From positions 16,819,589-16,883,588 of the forward strand of contig OY294048.1 of assembly GCA_958510825.1 (NCBI GenBank): DNA of 64,000 bases, written 5' to 3'. Source of the DNA: Brachypterus glaber. Lineage: Eukaryota > Arthropoda > Insecta > Coleoptera > Kateretidae. The notes under the pieces are model-generated. The model searched no databases and had not been told where the DNA came from. It saw only the letters and a list, made by a program, of their open reading frames with translations. The translations under genes were made by a program, and so were the position numbers. How positions within the stretch are numbered: position 1 is the first letter of the stretch; the number at the start of each line of letters is the position of its first letter. Shown one piece after another: positions 22,705-35,106 of the stretch.

Positions 22705-25264
22705 AATAAATGACAAACATTTTCTGCTTGTACTTATCAAATCAATAAAGTGTTAGAGGAACAAGAACAGTGAATTTAATAATAAAGCCTTTTAGTGAAA
22801 GGGTTGTCACTGTTATTAATTAATTTGTGCCATGTTGAAAGAAATATTAATTAACCACCCAAATGACTGTATACCCACTTGGAGTATGACTAAAATTGAG
22901 GAGAATCTAACTAAAATTCGCTTTATTCAGTAATTTTTACCAATCGTAAAAGAAGCAAGCTGTAGTTCTTGTAATATTATTTTCTAAAACTAATAATATT
23001 TCTAAAATAAACAGCTGTGACATACGGATGGACGGACAACTATATATTATACATATAGTCGGATTTAAATATAAAACATATAATATATTATATTATATAA
23101 TTTATATAGGAATCCATAATTCATACCATATAAAATATATTGAATACTGCACTTTATAAAATGCTTTTTGCAGTATTTTTTAGCGTGTTGTGGTTGTTAA
23201 CAGTTAAATTTATATGTCAACAGTGCACTGTTGCTATTATACATCTTACAAGCATGCTAGCAACCAAGCCTTTCACGTGATCATATATACTTCCCACTTT
23301 GCTGTTCATATATATATTCACTGTAGTGCGGTTAAAAAACATAAGTATTTCCTTAAAAAACGTGTGCACAGTTTTTCTATAGAACTATAAACATTCAAAG
23401 TAAGGTGAGATTTAAGTTAGGTTTTCTTCGAAGATTAAATTACCTAAGATATAGTATTAAAAGAAACGATTGCTACTATACCTTCCTACTATACTCCAAA
23501 CATTCCTGATTTTACATGAAAAGAAAATGGATGGATGGATTTTGCAATGAACTTCTTTAACTAATTGTCAATTTTTAGGTTAAAGTGGTGCAGCGCAGAC
23601 GAAATTGTTCAAATAAATCAAGTGAGTACAAACTTAGGTGGTCGATGTCGAGAGGGTGAAGCGGCTTAGTTATGTGAAAATTAGGTTAAGTTAGAATTTC
23701 AAAATGAAGGTCAAAATTAGTAAGGTGGCTAAGTTAAGAATTGACAGTCTATAAAAAAATATATACTGCACGTTTTTCGGTTAATAACCAAAAATATATA
23801 TATTATAAGTTATCTATCTGTAGTTAAACTGAAATGGACAGGAAACAGTGAATAGTACCATTTCATTCTTTTTGGGAATCATCAGCACTGTGTATCCTTT
23901 TTGTTGTAAATATTAAAATAAAAAGGTTAGATGATCTTTTTTTCACAAAAGGCCAATAGCCACAATTTAGGGTGTACCGTAACGTGCATTAAAAGGTGGC
24001 TTAATATAAACTTCTCCTATGGAAAGTAGTATATGAAGTGTCACAATATTAACTAATTTGTATGTTTGGAAGTCAACAATCATTAGGAACAAAATCTAAT
24101 TCCAATGATAGAATACCTTAATAAAATTTTATAGAAACGCTTTAGATAAAAATCTACCTTGTAAGTAAAATATAGTAAATTTATGCTTTCAAGTTGGTCC
24201 GCCTTTGGAGTAAACAGTGAATAAAGTTTAAGAAATGTAGCGAAAACAAGGAGCGACGAGATGGGGGACAGGATAGCAGCAGCTGGGGGTTAGAGAAAGT
24301 TGCCAAGTGGAGATACAGGATTCGACGCCGGTGTACTATTTATACAAGACGCAACCGCCCCCAACCTAAAGTGCTCAGCAGAGTAAAGTTTTACAAGGTA
24401 TAGGGGACACTATAATGCATTAGAGCTCTGATTAGGTAGGTAACATAGGGTGGGTAGTAGAGAGACTACAAATTACACGCTATATTCCATAGAAAGTGAA
24501 GCTAACCCTAACTAACCTACCTATTCAGTACTCTATAGTGCATTAGTGTTACTAGATGGCGTTAGACTTATTTTTGATATAATATATATTATAACATATT
24601 ATGTTCTTCAAAAAACTGATGATAAAATTACACCATGGGTGACAATGCTCTTGGTTGTCTTTAAATTATTAAATTAAGTTTAAAAACAATAGTCTTATAT
24701 CTCCTATTTTCTTTATGCTTACTTGGGGGACATGTTTCGGATCGTTATAGCATCCCATACTCAGCCCTTGGGACTGAAATAGAGAGGTTTGAGGTATGAC
24801 TTTTTGTTTACAAGTTGTCGTTACATATAGAATAAGTAAGTATACTTACAAGAGTTGACAATATTTTTCCTTAATTTACATTAAGATATACGGGTATACA
24901 AAATTTAAACGTACATACACACATACATTTATCAGAATTCATATAAATGAATTTAAATTTTTCTAAAATATATTTTTTCTTGGAAAATAAGCAATTGTAT
25001 ACAATGGCTGGCTGGTTGGTACAAAGATTCAGGGCTGTAACCAGATATATCCAGTGGGTCTCAAAATCCAGGGTGTAACGAAATAAGTGACTTCACAATT
25101 TTTTAAAGCTAGCAATATTAATTTTTTTTAAATCTTTTAAAAAAAATTTTTGGTTGGCGTCTGACGTTTAGACTCCAACCTAAGGCTACGGGTCTGTGAT
25201 TACATTATTGGTAAACAGGCGAAAATATTTAGAAATAATTTTCCAAAGGCTTTAGAAATGTACC
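22705..25264. other. intergenic, no supported gene
   Basis: AT-rich and noncoding. There are small AT palindromes near 23040-23110 and a GC-richer patch at 24240-24400 with no recognisable content. An imperfect inverted pair (GATTAGGTAGGTAACATAGG with CCTAACTAACCTACCTATTC) lies at about 24430-24520. Confidence 0.5.
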
Positions 25265-25651
25265 TATCGACACTCCCAAGCAACAAGGATGTAACTCAAG
25301 TTAGACCCATTTTGAGTTATACTCATAGGTAAACGCCTTGAAAAAAGACATACATGGTGGTGCTACTCAGGTTTCTCCACAGTCCACTTTAAGCAAAAGT
25401 TTACTTAAAATCACTAAAGTAAGAAATTCTAAACTTGAATATTATCAGAAACAAACAGTAAATAAACAATAAATACTTAAACAGTTAAATAGAGAATTTT
25501 ATAAGCTTTCAAATGATGTATCACATGACTTCCTTTTACACTTCAATCATTTACCCACCCATAAATAACAAAAAAAAATATTTTAGAAATTTAGCTGTCG
25601 TGAAAAATTACAATATATGAGTTACGGCTTTGTTGCTTGGGGGTATCGATA
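25265..25651. mobile_element. TIR element, ~387 bp
   Basis: ATCGACACTCCCAAGCAACA at the left is mirrored by TGTTGCTTGGGGGTATCGAT at the right. Pairing extends to about 33 bp with few mismatches (GTAACTCA/TGAGTTAC). There is no coding sequence between them, so the element is nonautonomous. Confidence 0.7.
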
Positions 25652-27540
25652 TAAGCAAATTATTATTTTATTATAGTTTTAATTACAATTCTTCCATACA
25701 TAATTTATGGTACATTTCATTTTTAGGGGCGAGTCTGTGGTTTGGACTTTTTAAATAATTTTAATCTACAGATCTGAAGATGAAAATCTGAAATAAAAAT
25801 ACGCCAGGACTCAAACGCCAGGCCAGGGGCACTAACCCCCTTTTGCTTGCCCTAACTAGAGAGGGCCTTTGAGAAGATTGTTTATTTTCAAAGTAAATAA
25901 AATAAAAATAGGGGTCTTTAGATTTATCTATATCTACCAAGGAGCTTTTGCCACTATGTTCCCCTAAACTATATATGCAACACACAGTTGGTCCCAAGTT
26001 CTCTATCGAGCTCGAGAAAAGTTTAACAACATGTAGACGGTTTTCGGTCTACATATAAATTTCTTACATGTATAGAAAATTTTGAATAAACGCGAAATTC
26101 TAAACACAATATGGAAGTTTGCCAAAAGTTGAAGAGGGATGATTCCTTTGTGTTTTGTTCGGTTCAAGTGGTTTTATTAAATTGGAGAGTGTGTACTCGG
26201 CATATATGCTTTTGTCTTTTTCAAGCCTTCGCGAATAAATTTACTTTCATATTTACGATTTATTTTCACCAAATAATCATTTGTAGAACCAGAAAGATGG
26301 ATTTATTTCAAAATCTTGAAACTAGAACCTTTAAATTTAATTTTTTTTTTATATAATTCATAAAACATTTTTAAGCCTTATCCTTAATTAAAGAACAAGT
26401 ATTGTTATTAAAATTTATTTGTATTGTATAAACCAGTCTATTATGATTGAAAATAACTTTGTAAGATCTCAAACCTATTATAAAAGAATAAATAAATAAA
26501 CAAATACTTTGCAATATTTAAAGGAAAAATAAATTAAACTTGGTCAGTTTACAACCGAAAAATATATAGGAGTATAAAAAAAGATCTATACATCGCGGTA
26601 TATCATTAAATTAAATTAATGTAAAACATAAATTATAGCGATATGGCTTTTGATAACAAGTGGAACAGAAAATAGTGGCCACTTCCAAAGATGGCACAAT
26701 AGCATCTTTATATACATATAACGTTTTACTTAACTATAAACAACATAAATGTAAACAGAATACACATTGAGGATGATCCTCAAGAAGGATAAAATAGTAC
26801 TAGACCTATACTGTTTTTAACGATAATTTGCTTATAATATATATATTTAAAAGCGTTTTTCCTAAAAACTAGAAAAAATTGTGTTTTGCTTCAAACATAT
26901 ATATGTTTGGAAACAGCATAAAAAATATTACACAATCACACATCACAAGTTGAATTTTCCAAATTAATGTTGCTCTTTATCATGAACATAAGGTTATTTA
27001 TAATTAATTTAACATTAAGCAAGAACAAATTTTGCAGGATTTCACTGTCAATCCAATGTAATGTAATTTTTTGAAAAGAGGCTCTTTTCCGCACTAGATG
27101 GCATTTGACTAAATGACGCGTAGCGAAACTCAGGCAAGCAATCGAGCGCGGAAAAGCCTCTTTACACATGCGTTAGGAACAATACTTTTTCTATGAGCGG
27201 AGTTAAAAATAAAATATGCTTTTATACTTAAATAAATGTTATCTTTATATATTTTTTTCAAATAGAAACACAATTAACAGTTAAGAAATTTAAATATTTT
27301 AATAATTTTATGAATAAATATAACAAGAATAACACAACGAAGAAATTAAACAATTTTAACAGTTATTCAAAATAAGCTAACATTAGTTATTACCAGTTCT
27401 TTGGTTGAACATTAATGATAAATTTTTGCAGTTTTCATTTGCGTTTGCCATTTCTATTATTTCTTCAGGTAACACTTTTTTTTTATGGTTCATCATTTTA
27501 TTTTATAAAAACTTTACAATTAAAACTAACACCACAATTA
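25652..27540. other. intergenic, no supported gene
   Basis: Noncoding. An imperfect inverted repeat (AAAGAGGCTCTTTTCCGC at about 27075 with GCGGAAAAGCCTCTTT at about 27148) is present. A weak B-box-like match near 25800 is discussed under rejected items. Confidence 0.5.
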
Positions 27541-27809
27541 TGGGAGGATTGGTGTAGTGGTCTACCGCGTCTGTACATGACAAGACTACTAGCCAACTAG
27601 CGTGAGTTCGATTCTTACTGGCGCCGATTTGGCTTTTTCAGTTGAAATTTGGCGAAGGCGTAAGTGAAGCGGACACTCCCTATAAAAACTGGTTCGAAAG
27701 TCAGTATAAGCCAGTGGTTCCCTCTACTACTAGCCCACACAAGTTCTGGACTTAGGGGATGCTTAATTAAGTAGAACTGTACGAGATTAAACAAACATGT
27801 AAAAAACAT
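27541..27809 (+). mobile_element. tRNA-derived SINE, family 1, copy 2
   Basis: Plus-strand copy with TGGGAGGATTGGTGTAGTGG, a B box (GTGAGTTCGATTCTTAC) and a body through CTAGCCCACACAAGTTCTGG to a tail near AAACATGTAAAAAACATG. It matches 5306-5579 and 36168-36435. Confidence 0.85.
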
Positions 27810-27929
27810 GTAAATTGACACGATCAAACTAGCTTAGGACGCTATCATGTTGATTTGTCGCCATGGAAACAAGTGTCTTAGCCAACAATTTTACATGTTT
27901 GTATATTCAAGTTACTTGATCTATATGAA

Positions 27930-28015
27930 ATAATTATGCGTGCGGGGAAAAGACCTTCTTTCCACGCGCATATGCGTGCGGAAAGAGAAATCTTTCCGGA
28001 CGCTCGTAGAAACAT
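27930..28015. repeat. CpG-rich imperfect palindrome
   Basis: CTTTCCACGCGCATATGCGT is centred on CGCATATGCG and continues GCGGAAAG. CpG steps are concentrated here, unlike the AT-rich flanks. No function assigned. Confidence 0.5.
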
Positions 28016-28044
28016 ATATTATTATAACGCAAGTACATATATGT

Positions 28045-28060
28045 ATATCATTTATTTATA
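28045..28060 (-). promoter_or_regulatory. candidate poly(A) signal of the RPC4 gene
   Basis: On the minus strand, AATAAA (in TATAAATAAATG) lies about 30 bp past the RPC4 stop codon, a plausible distance for cleavage and polyadenylation. AATAAA is frequent by chance in this AT-rich DNA. Confidence 0.4.
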
Positions 28061-28084
28061 AGAAAAAAATATACTTATACTTTT

Positions 28085-28729
28085 TTAATTTTGAAAATTT
28101 GGGACAATAGTAAGTAAAGAATCAACATTGCCCAAGTTATAAATACCATTATCCTGAAGAATTAAAAGTTCTTGCACAGAAGAATAGGCATCAGTCACTT
28201 CAAATTCCTGTTGATTTTCCAGAAAATGGAGTCCTATTTTTCCTGATTTTTTCACTTTTATTGTTCCAATTCTACCCTCTTTGATATTTTCTAATGGATT
28301 TAAACTCTGCTTTTTATCGCCGGCATTGTTGCTCATCAGTTTTTCCGGAAGTCGATACAATTGTAGTGAAAAATTATCATTTTCTTTTGACATTTGATTG
28401 CTTAAATTATGTGGAATAGTTGCAAAACTATCGTCGAAAATCATTTTCCGTATATCTTGAGATTCAACCACGCAAACATTGTTATTATCTTCCGCTATAA
28501 AACGGTTCACGTGCTGTTCCTTGCTGAATTGTAGCTGTTTGGTTTCTTTTTTGTTCCTTTCGGTTTTTTTACCTTGATCTATATTACTAGTTTGTAATTT
28601 GTGTCTCTTCCTTTCATGATTAATATTAGGTTTATAAATTTTTTTCAATTTTGGTTTTAGGGTAATATTTAAATCAACTAGTTTTCCTCCATTGACAAAT
28701 TCTTTTATTTTTATTAACTTATCGTCCAT
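28085..28729 (-). CDS. Polr3d: RNA polymerase III subunit RPC4 (POLR3D/Rpc53 family)
   Basis: A single 214-codon frame that encodes the nuclear RNA polymerase III subunit RPC4, the C53-like partner of RPC5 in the TFIIF-like subcomplex used for initiation and termination. Seen directly: an N-terminal LKKIYKPNI segment (residues 28-36) followed by a basic stretch, as in the family's N-terminal block; a polar, Lys/Asn-rich low-complexity middle; and a C-terminal domain with EGRIGTIKVKKSGKIGL (151-167), EVTDAYSSVQELLIL (177-191) and LGNVDSLLTIVPNF (199-212). That order matches the RPC4 signature: glycine plus KSGK, then EVT...QEL, then LG.V...P. It is much shorter than vertebrate homologues (about 400 aa), mainly in the middle. 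The ATG directly follows TTGTTTTTATAG, which could be a 3' splice site with an upstream noncoding exon. Orthology is from motif recall, not alignment. Confidence 0.82.
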   Translation of the reverse strand: MDDKLIKIKEFVNGGKLVDLNITLKPKLKKIYKPNINHERKRHKLQTSNIDQGKKTERNKKETKQLQFSKEQHVNRFIAEDNNNVCVVESQDIRKMIFDDSFATIPHNLSNQMSKENDNFSLQLYRLPEKLMSNNAGDKKQSLNPLENIKEGRIGTIKVKKSGKIGLHFLENQQEFEVTDAYSSVQELLILQDNGIYNLGNVDSLLTIVPNFQN

Positions 28730-28774
28730 CTATAAAAACAATATTCTTTTATAAAATTAATTTCGTGGGATGTA

Positions 28775-29009
28775 CACTTCTATCGGAAAAAAGGGGGACG
28801 CATAAAGAAACATGTAAGCTGATTTTTATTTTTTTTTTCAGTAGTGTAAATTAAGTTTTTATAATGTAGGTTAGAATAATATAATAAGCTAAGTCACTTC
28901 GACTTAGTAAAATGAATAAAATTTGACATAAACATAAAAATTGACAAATTTTAACCGCTTAATTTAAACTAAACAATTTTAAGTGTCCCACTTTTTTCCG
29001 AAAGAAGTG
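28775..29009. mobile_element. TA-flanked MITE (Tc1/mariner-type), 235 bp
   Basis: CACTTCTATCGGAAAAAAGG at the left and its near reverse complement CTTTTTTCCGAAAGAAGTG at the right are flanked by TA on both sides (28773-28774 and 29010-29011). There is no coding sequence. It lies 46 bp upstream of the RPC4 start codon. Confidence 0.75.
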
Positions 29010-29127
29010 TAGGACCAGCGGTTAAAAAAAGACTTTTTTAGAATGCCAACGTTTCGAAACAATTTAAAGTGTAGGACCAGCTGTTAAAAAAAGACTTTTT
29101 TAGAATACCAACGTTTCGAAACAGTTT
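29004..29127 (+). repeat. 62-bp tandem duplication
   Basis: GAAGTGTAGGACCAGCGGTT ... CCAACGTTTCGAAACAATTT is repeated once with period 62 (AGGACC at 29011 and 29073) and only a few substitutions. Confidence 0.85.
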
Positions 29128-29464
29128 ATTTCTTCTTCAGGGCTAATTAAGAAAATACCAAAATCATTATTTTATAATACGGTGGTGGGGAAGAGGAGAA
29201 TATGGTTGCTTTTGTTGTGGTATAGGGATACGTAAGCAACCATATTCTAATTATAAATCCACAAAATACCACCAAAAAATAGGGCGACAGTCCTTTAAAA
29301 ATGTGGAAATGTGATAGAGTGTCATGTTCTATGTTACACGGGACAAGAAATTCATAATTACCAGGAATAATAATGTAACAGACTATTATTATATGATATA
29401 TAATACCCCATAGTAATGTATTATATAATATATAATACTCCATAGTAATTTATTATATAATATA

Positions 29465-30235
29465 CAGAGCGGTCCAAAAGTCACCCCCCCCCCTTTAAAC
29501 TTTTGAACCAGTTGAGATATCGACTTCAAATTTGGAACTTTTAAATAAGACAACTTAAACTATCTTTTAGCATATGTTTAATACATTCAGCTCTTAAAAT
29601 GTGGGCAGGGGGGCATGGGGGCACATGTCGTGTAATACATAATTTTAAAGCTTATAAAATTCTCCAAAACATTTATAATTGAATAGTACTAATATTCAAT
29701 TATAAATGTGAGAAAAGTAAGAGATTCTCACACCATACTGGTATATATTGTGATAATTTGTCATTTAGTTTCAGACAATAGGCTTGTGTAGTGGGAAGGG
29801 TACATAAACGTGGAGCTTTTTTTTGGCTAGTGTAGTACAAATATTTGCAGATCAGAGTTAAAACTTAAACTAAAACATTACCTCATAAAATTCACCATTT
29901 TAAATAATCTTCTACATAAATTTTGCAGATGTCTAATGTCACTATAAATTTCAACTAAATAATAATTTAAATGAGTAACTCGTTATGATAAATCACTTTG
30001 TAGTAAATAAAATTTTCTATTTGACCATATATATTAATTAATCATTTATTTTGGAATTTTATGTAAGTATATTGTTTCAAATTAGTCTAATTTATTAAAA
30101 ATTGTTTGATTTTTTAAATAAATTTGGTCTGAAAACCAATTTCCTACCATAGTTTTCTTACCTATTTAAGTATTTCAAAGATGAAGAACAATATCTTAAC
30201 TTTTTCAAAAGTGAAAAGGCTTTTGGACCGCACTG
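29465..30235. mobile_element. nonautonomous Tc1/mariner-type element, 771 bp
   Basis: CAGAGCGGTCCAAAAG at the left and CTTTTGGACCGCACTG at the right form the TIRs, with TA duplicated at both flanks. The interior has no transposase, contains a run of ten C residues, and shows only short incidental frames. Its left end resembles the repeat at 50515 (CAGTGTTCCAAAAGTCACCC, then a shared CGACTTCA block). Confidence 0.75.
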
Positions 30236-32617
30236 TATATAAAAAATGCTCAGTTTTGAAAAGTTATGAAAATTTTATATTTGATACGACTGTTAAAATT
30301 TTAAAACCTAAACCAAAATTTAAAATAAATTTAAAAGCTAATATTTTAAACAAGATAACTTTCGGTAAAGTCAATTTGACTTTATTATTTTTATTTGCAG
30401 CTTAGGAAAACCAATGCTTAAAACTCGTGTGGAATGCCCATACCCCGTCTTAGTTTAGGTCGTGTAATACGACAATATTGCATAAAACATTAAAATGTTG
30501 TGCAATAATCAAGAATATTTGATAAATGATCAAAACAGTTAAAAATAAACTTACATTTATATATTTTGCCTAAACACTTACCTTGCTAAACACTTTTGTC
30601 AAATTGTTGTCAAAATCTCTTTGTACTAGGACTAACAGAATACCTAAATATATTATCAATCGATTAGCAACAGACTACTGTTTTTTGAGGTTATGGCGCA
30701 ATATGACAAGGGTGCATATGGAGAATTTAGTTATATAGAACTGGTGCTAGAGTTTCTTAGTAATAGCTTTTTGGCAATTTGATACAATTTTTCGTGATTA
30801 GTAATACCTAGTTATGTTTAATAAAAAAAACATATTAAAAAACAATTTTTGTTAAATTTAATTAGTGTCATTTGGATGAAAAAAACATTGATATGGTGAC
30901 TAAGAGATACCTGTTGTTTTCATTATCCTAAAATAGATTAGACTTTTATTATTAAAAATAGGTGAAGAAAATTTGTTTTAGTTAAAAGATAAATAATTTT
31001 AAAGCTAGTATCAAAAAAAGTAATTTATTTGTGTGCTTAGTATCGAAGCTTTATTTAAAATACAAAAACTATTCGATCCAATCGAAAAGAAATAAAATGC
31101 GAAACACAAAAAAGATCAAATACAAAACCGTCGACATTTGTATCAGTTCGAATCCGGCAAATCAATACAAAGCAAAAGCAATGTACGATGTCTAGGAATG
31201 GAAATTTAGTTCAACTTTTAAATAATCGAATATTTTATAAGAATAAGGTCGTATTTTGTGGACCCAGCGGAGCTGAGATCCATAAAGACGAAGACTAGTA
31301 GCCCATTACGTTTTTATCACTACCAAGGAGTTAAAATCTTATTTTATTAATAATATTTTTGACATTTATATGTGTGACAATTCAAGAAATCTTTGTTTTA
31401 TGGAATCACTCTATAAAATTAGAAATAGTAGTCTTGTGTCTAGACGTCCCCGTGGGGTATATGTAAGCACACTTAGTGTCCTTGTGCGGTAAATCGTTTT
31501 TTCTGTCTTTAGTTACATTTTTGTTTGTATGATTTCATCTATCACTAAGTGTACTTAATATAGTACTTTCCATTACTGTGGACTTTTCGATTAAATAATG
31601 TTAACTTACTTAGTTGGTAGTGAGAAAACTAGGTATATTTTCTATTTTTAAGAATTTTAAACAATTAAATGAAAAAGCACCTAAATGCCTTTTTTTAAGA
31701 GTCTTACATTGATAGAAAAATCTAAAAGTATTAATACAAAACGTTGTTGTGGTATAGAATACAATTTTTATGATTATTCTAAAACATCTTCATAGTATTT
31801 AATTTTACAACAACATGGTTGTCCTATAGTGCCGGTATTTTACGAAGGATGATTAATAAAGATGGCGGAAATCAGCTGATTTTACCAAAATTTTGAAAGT
31901 AGGCATTTTGGGCTGAAATTTTCATGTGCATAAGTAAACCTTACGATAAGCATATACAATGTATATTATACATGTATATGTGATATGTAGTTTTTTATGT
32001 AATATGAAAATTTAAAATAAAATGCGTACAATTTGTTGTTGTAAATCTAACAACTGCATTCGTTTGGGAATACCGAATGCGTTTACTTGTTTGTTGTTGT
32101 ATTCTATGCAATATATAGTGGTTGGCCCATATACAACTAATTATTTTTGTATTCTATAATTTAATTACTCTATTGCTTACGATAGTGTTTTATCAGTGTA
32201 AAATTATCACAATACTTTGTAGAAAAGAGTAATATTTGGATTATTTGAAAGTTGAACTAAATCTTCATTCCCAGACACCGATAGTGTTGTATCGAGAGAA
32301 GAGCAGCAACCTATCCAAACAAATTGCTATATTATACAAGCCATCAAGGCGAGAACTGGATAAAATGGTTTGGTTGATAAAACTGATAGAACGAGGCGTT
32401 CCTCTAGAGGGGAATCGCTAATCCATTTGGGGTAAACATCCCCCCGGCAGGTTACACTGGAAACACTGTTGATATATTTATAAATTAACTGGCTGGATGG
32501 TATTGGATTCACTATAATATGCTTCATGGGCTTTATTACTTTTAAATTAGCTTAAAATTAGCCAAAACTAATAAGTAAGACGTATAAAAAACAAGTTGTG
32601 AAGATATATAATGCTTC
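30236..32617. other. intergenic, no supported gene
   Basis: AT-rich and noncoding. A lone B-box-like string (AGTTCGAATCCGGC, about 31145) has no matching A box. Confidence 0.5.
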
Positions 32618-33712
32618 GCAAACCCAGAAATATAATAGCTCGAAACTAGTTCACTAAATGGTCTAGAAACTTCCTTAAAATGTCCACAAATTCACACAAC
32701 TAGCCCTAATAATATAGCTCTCATTTTTATTCATATTTTTTGATCAATTTATAAACCTATAATAGCATGCTATTTTCGTCATATAATAGATCGAAAATAT
32801 CGACCTAAAATTACTCATGAATAGCATGCTATTTTTAATCCAAATAAGGTTAAAAATAGCATGCTATATATGACTTAAATTAACTCAAACATATCATGCT
32901 ATTTTCTACCTACTCTAGCAGTATATTTTTGATCTAATTTTTGATTAAAATAAAACATGTGATATACGCAAAAAAAGGTTATTATTTTTAAACAAGAGGA
33001 TCAGAATAGGTATAATATATTTGTTTGTGGTTCAGACGTATCACAGCACACTTTAGATAATTTTTGTTGAAAATTTAAATTTTCACATTCATGTTCTTCC
33101 TCACTGCCATTACTTTCACTTTCACTTTTATTTACACAAATTTTCAATGTCATTTTAACTCTTATTTTCACTATTATTCACTATTTCACTACTTTTGCTT
33201 TCACCACACCAGCTCTCTTCTACCACTCCTGTATTCTTCTAAAACTTCACTGCATTTACTAAGGTCACTTTTACTTTTGTTCTGTAGTGCTTTACTTCTT
33301 AAAAAAGCTAAATAAGCGAATTTTCAATTTTTTTTTTGAAGATTTTTGAAATACCTGAAAAGAATTTACAATTCGTAAATTTGCAAAAGTACTTCCATTC
33401 TGAAAACTTTAGTAATACTAAACGTCTGTTAAGAAAAAAGAAACAAAATAAATACTATTTTAAAATATTTGCATGTATTTAGTGCGAAAAATAGAAGCAT
33501 CATTAGCGAGCTAAATTGAGACGATATAAGCATTATATTTTGGACCTAAAATAGTTCATTTATAGCACGTTCTCAATTAAACCAATATAGGCTATACATT
33601 TTTGATATAAAGTTGATGATTGTTAGATCGTCCTAAATTTTATCAAATAAAGGCGTATATTATCGACCTAAAATAGTTTATTAATTTACCGTCTAAAACT
33701 GAGGAGCATTTA
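32618..33712 (+). repeat. ~1-kb dispersed repeat, copy 2, with AATAGCATGCTATT palindromes
   Basis: Collinear with 17125-18045. This copy keeps several palindromic AATAGCATGCTATTTT elements (about 32763, 32821, 32856 and a variant at 32897) spaced by tens of bases. Copy 1 has degenerate versions. No protein-coding frame is conserved. Confidence 0.85.
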
Positions 33713-34126
33713 GTAGTGTGTTTTTAATCGGTTAATCTAAAAAAAAATTAAAATACCTATAAGTGTTTATGATGTGGATGAAAAACTGTTTTTTTTTTAA
33801 ACTTTTTAACTCTGTATCTTTAAAATAAAGCAATTTAGGACACATATTTATATGAACTTTTAGTCACAAAATAAGCCAAGGAATTACCTCCTTTAATAGT
33901 GATATGATATTTAGGAACACCCAGTATACTTCTCAAATATAATTGCTTTGATCTCGTGTGCGTACTTAGATTTTTATACTGTGTTAAAAAGTGGTATCTC
34001 TATAACTTTTTCGTTAATGCTGTTAAAAATGTATAGAAACCAAAAGAAAACCAACATTTAAGTTCAAAACTATTTGAAATGCAAAATAAATATTTAATTA
34101 TTCATTAAATAAAAAAAAATAAAAAA
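33713..34126. other. intergenic, no supported feature
   Basis: AT-rich. It includes an AACACCCAGTATAC block at about 33910 like those ending the repeats at 1145 and 4565. Confidence 0.4.
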
Positions 34127-34210
34127 AGTGGTCGAACTGACATTTAAACCTACGCCAGGACCTTTTACTTGCAAGGTGGATACTCGACCGCTGAGTTAAA
34201 AGGCCTATAA
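34127..34210 (-). mobile_element. tRNA-like SINE remnant, third family
   Basis: On the minus strand, GGCCTTTTAACTCAGCGGTC resembles a tRNA 5' half with an A box. ACCTTGCAAGTAAAAGGTCC sits at the anticodon-arm position, and GTAGGTTTAAATGTCAG is a degenerate B box. The B box is too damaged for a working tRNA. It could also be a tRNA pseudogene. Confidence 0.45.
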
Positions 34211-34617
34211 AAACGTTACTTTAATCCGACTTACACTTTAACTTATTTCGATTATTTAAAAAATTGATCCCCATAACTTGTATGTTTTTGGTAGGATTGT
34301 TTTCAAAAAATAGGGATCTTTCTCACATATACATAACTTAATTTTTCCTGGCCCTAGGGCCAAAAAGTTTTTTTCTCCCGCTAACTTAAACTTGTTATTT
34401 TTAAGCTTTTTAAAAGAAGATGCTTTACCTTTACTCTAATATTAATAAAGAAATATGACCTTTTGGTCACTTTTGTTTTTGTAGCGATTTGATTGGATAA
34501 CAATTTGTCATGGATAACTAGATAAGTAATAAGACAGTAAAAAGAAATATTTTTTGCACTTTAAAATTAAGTATATTTTAATAATTTATTATAATTAGTA
34601 ACAATCGAATAAAAAAT
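34211..34617. other. intergenic, no supported feature
   Basis: AT-rich and noncoding. Confidence 0.4.
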
Positions 34618-34755
34618 ATTGTATAATACATGGGCAAAAAGTTAAGTTATTTCGATTTCGTAGGTTTATTACCCTCGGGCCGGCCCTATCAGCGGGCCCT
34701 CGGCTTTTAAAAACCTTCTCAATCGAAAAATTTAATTTTTCGCCCTTGTATTATA
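34618..34755. mobile_element. MITE-like hairpin with GC-rich core
   Basis: TATAATACATGGGCAAAAAG at the left is mirrored by TTTTTCGCCCTTGTATTATA at the right, about 33 bp with mismatches. The centre (CTCGGGCCGGCCCTATCAGC) is strikingly GC-rich. Confidence 0.7.
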
Positions 34756-35106
34756 AATAACTATTATTGACATTTCATTATTTTAGTAAAAATAACTAAC
34801 TAAATAATAAATCTAAATAACATTTTGAAATAAATATTTCAATTAACAATTAACAAAAGCCAAGTTTTTGTGAACATTTCATCAAAATAACTAGGTTTTG
34901 GATAATTTTATTGGTCGTAAAATCTTATTTGTTCGTAATTAAATAATATATTTCTGGCGAATATCGTAATAGAATACACAAGTAAAGGTAATAAAATTAA
35001 GTAATTTAACAGGCAATAAAATTTTCCGGGTAATAAAGATAAAGATCGATATAAATGCTTGAAGTATGTGTTAGGTTAAACAGACACTGCATTGCACTGG
35101 TTCAGT

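Noticed and set aside
25790..25870. Possible minus-strand tRNA-like SINE (GCGTTTGAGTCCTGG as B box)
   Set aside because: No convincing A box at the right distance and no second copy in the window.
31140..31165. B-box match AGTTCGAATCCGGC
   Set aside because: Isolated; the upstream sequence does not form a tRNA-like head.
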